Shown here one piece after another: positions 62,532-64,000 of a DNA stretch of 64,000 bases. A model generated the notes under the pieces. It was not told the DNA's origin. It saw only the letters and a program-made list of their open reading frames with translations, and did no database searches. The stretch is from assembly GCF_004795855.1 (NCBI RefSeq), contig NZ_CP039252.1:1116001-1180000 (forward strand), given 5' to 3'. The translations under genes and the position numbers were made by a program. The stretch is from Hydrogenophaga sp. PAMC20947. Its GTDB lineage: Bacteria > Pseudomonadota > Gammaproteobacteria > Burkholderiales > Burkholderiaceae_C. Every line of letters begins with the position of its first letter. The stretch's first letter is position 1.

Positions 62532-64000
62532 ATGGGTTTATGTTCTGTTTTTTCCGTCGTTTGGGCGCAGCGCGCGTTGATGGGGGTGGCCATGGCCTTG
62601 TCGGTCAGTGCCGCCTGGGCTGCGCATGGCTATGGACTGTGGGGGGAATTGAAATACCCCGTCGGTTATCAGCATTTCGACTACGTTGATCCGGCAGCGC
62701 CCAAGGGGGGTGAGCTGCGCATGGTGAGCAACCTGCGCCTCTCCACGTTCGACAAATACAACCCCTTCACGTTGCGCGGGAGTTATCCAGCCTTTGTGAC
62801 GTCCTTGATGTTCGAGGGCTTGTTGACTGGCTCACTGGATGAGAACGGCACCGGCTACGGTTTGTTGGCTGAAGATGTGAGCGTGGCGCCCGATCGCCTC
62901 AGCGCCACTTTTCGGTTACGCAGGGAGGCACGGTTCAATGACGGAAGCCCTGTGCTCGCAGCCGATGTCAAGCACAGCTATGAAACCTTGATGGGTCCTC
63001 ATGTCAGTCCGAGCTACAAAACTGTTCTGACGGATGTGGCAGGGCTGGATGTGGTTGATGAGCGCACCGTGCGTTACCGGTTCAAAAAACCCAACCGTGA
63101 GTTGCCACTGACGGTGGGTGGGTTGCCGGTATTCAGCCGGGCCTGGGGCAACGAGGTCGATCCCAAAACAGGACAACGCAAGTCCTTTGACCAGGTGGTG
63201 GTGGACATGCCTATCGCCAGCGGCCCTTACACCATCGGGCCGGTGAAGTTTGGTCGCGACATCACCTATGTGCGCGATCCCAACTACTGGGCCAAGGATC
63301 TGCCGGCACGCAAGGGGTTGTTCAATTTCGACCGCATCACCGTCAAGATCTACAAGGACAACACGGCCAAACTCGAAGCCTTGAAGGCAGGCGAGTTTGA
63401 TTTCATGCGCATCTTCTCTGCGGGTGACTGGGCGCGCCGCATCGATGGCAAACGTTTTGATTCGGGCGAGCTGGCGAAGGTCAACCTGCAGCACCGCTTG
63501 CCGACAGGCTTTCAAAGCTATGTGTTGAATACTCGCAAGCCATTGTTGAGCGATGTGCGTGTTCGGCAGGCGCTTGGCCTCGCACTGGACTACGAGTGGA
63601 TGAACCGCCAGATGTTCTATGGCGGGTACCAGCGGGTGCAGGGGCTGTTTGGCAGCACGGATTGCGCGGCGAGCGGCCTGCCCAGCGAGGCCGAGTTGGC
63701 GTTGCTCAAGCCCTGGGCCAAAGAGCTGCCTGCCGCAGTTTTTGGCCCAATGGCCGTGGCGCCGCGCACCGACGGCGAACATTCGCTGCGCGGCAATTTG
63801 AAGCAGGCGCAGGCCATGCTTAAGGACGCGGGTTGGCGGGTGCGCGACGGCGTGCTTACCAATGCTGAGGGAACGCCGTTTGAACTGGAATACCTTGCCA
63901 GCGACGAAGGTGGCGTGCGATCCACCATGCCCTGGGTGCGGAATCTGGAAAAACTGGGCGTCAAGATGCGAGTTCGCGTGGTCGACTTTGCCTTGTACCA
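62532..64000 (+). CDS. Extracellular solute-binding protein family 5, YejA type, truncated by window edge
   Basis: 489 residues visible from the ATG at 62532 (an ATG at 62580 is possible). Signal peptide GVAMALSVSAAWAAHGY then the family-5 fold: GELKYPVGYQHFDYVDPAAP, KGGELRMVSNLRLSTFDKYN, FEGLLTGSLDENG, and LNTRKPLLSDVRVRQALGLA. It binds oligopeptides in the periplasm for a Yej-type ABC transporter, whose permeases probably follow beyond the edge. The 3' end is outside the window. Confidence 0.93.
   Translation, partial: MGLCSVFSVVWAQRALMGVAMALSVSAAWAAHGYGLWGELKYPVGYQHFDYVDPAAPKGGELRMVSNLRLSTFDKYNPFTLRGSYPAFVTSLMFEGLLTGSLDENGTGYGLLAEDVSVAPDRLSATFRLRREARFNDGSPVLAADVKHSYETLMGPHVSPSYKTVLTDVAGLDVVDERTVRYRFKKPNRELPLTVGGLPVFSRAWGNEVDPKTGQRKSFDQVVVDMPIASGPYTIGPVKFGRDITYVRDPNYWAKDLPARKGLFNFDRITVKIYKDNTAKLEALKAGEFDFMRIFSAGDWARRIDGKRFDSGELAKVNLQHRLPTGFQSYVLNTRKPLLSDVRVRQALGLALDYEWMNRQMFYGGYQRVQGLFGSTDCAASGLPSEAELALLKPWAKELPAAVFGPMAVAPRTDGEHSLRGNLKQAQAMLKDAGWRVRDGVLTNAEGTPFELEYLASDEGGVRSTMPWVRNLEKLGVKMRVRVVDFALY

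Noticed and set aside
62015..62593. 192-codon minus-strand frame before the peptide-binding gene
   Set aside because: Low-complexity Arg/Pro/Gln-rich frame overlapping the start of a clear gene; not credible.
1..64000. CRISPR arrays and rRNA genes
   Set aside because: No regular short-repeat arrays and no rRNA-like stretch were seen by eye.

Overview
The window is a high-GC chromosomal segment of a Burkholderiales bacterium, most likely Comamonadaceae (Hydrogenophaga-like). This is inferred from gene families and gene order (assimilatory cys cluster with DUF934, CysB next to a short sirohydrochlorin chelatase, lptFG/pepA/holC, stand-alone PPK2, arcDABC). No rRNA gene is present to fix the genus.

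Layout. 1-5.2 kb: assimilatory sulfate reduction on the minus strand (cysI, DUF934, cysH, cysD, cysN running off the left edge) with a TauE-type exporter. 5.4-11 kb: housekeeping genes (MnmC-type oxidase, yggX, dsbB, ppk2, argA). 11.7-14.4 kb: a compact three-gene operon of unknown function. 14.9-28.3 kb: hrpA, a FecR/SPOR protein, a methionine-type aminotransferase, cysB with an overlapping and apparently frameshifted cbiX, lptG/lptF, pepA, holC and a branched-chain amino-acid binding lipoprotein. 29.9-38.7 kb: an energy and stress block, with the arginine deiminase operon (arcD-like, arcA, arcB, arcC), a hibernation factor, a baeRF3-type protein and NhaA.

38.7-57.6 kb is accessory DNA. It starts with a gene cut by an IS3 element that is itself cut by an IS30 element; removing both restores a 412-codon reading frame. 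After remnants of DUF2254 and DUF3309 genes, a cardiolipin synthase and an HU-like protein comes a chromosomal integron: an intact intI on the minus strand, a LexA-like box, an attI core, then plus-strand gene cassettes (a membrane/coiled-coil protein, a DUF2441-like protein, a DUF4279 protein, small membrane proteins, a DUF1579-like protein) separated by attC sites. One attC is split by an IS1111-type element and an IS30 element sits just after it. A decayed second intI fragment lies inside the array. The block ends at a tyrosine integrase, a broken alpA and tRNA-Ser(GGA), the usual edge of an integrative island.

57.7-64 kb returns to core genes: SPFH/NfeD pair, a large basic amino-acid decarboxylase, a YdcH/SlyX-like small protein and a YejA-type peptide-binding protein running off the right edge. 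Most interesting are the integron with its relic, the nested insertion, and the three-gene operon at 11.7-14.4 kb.
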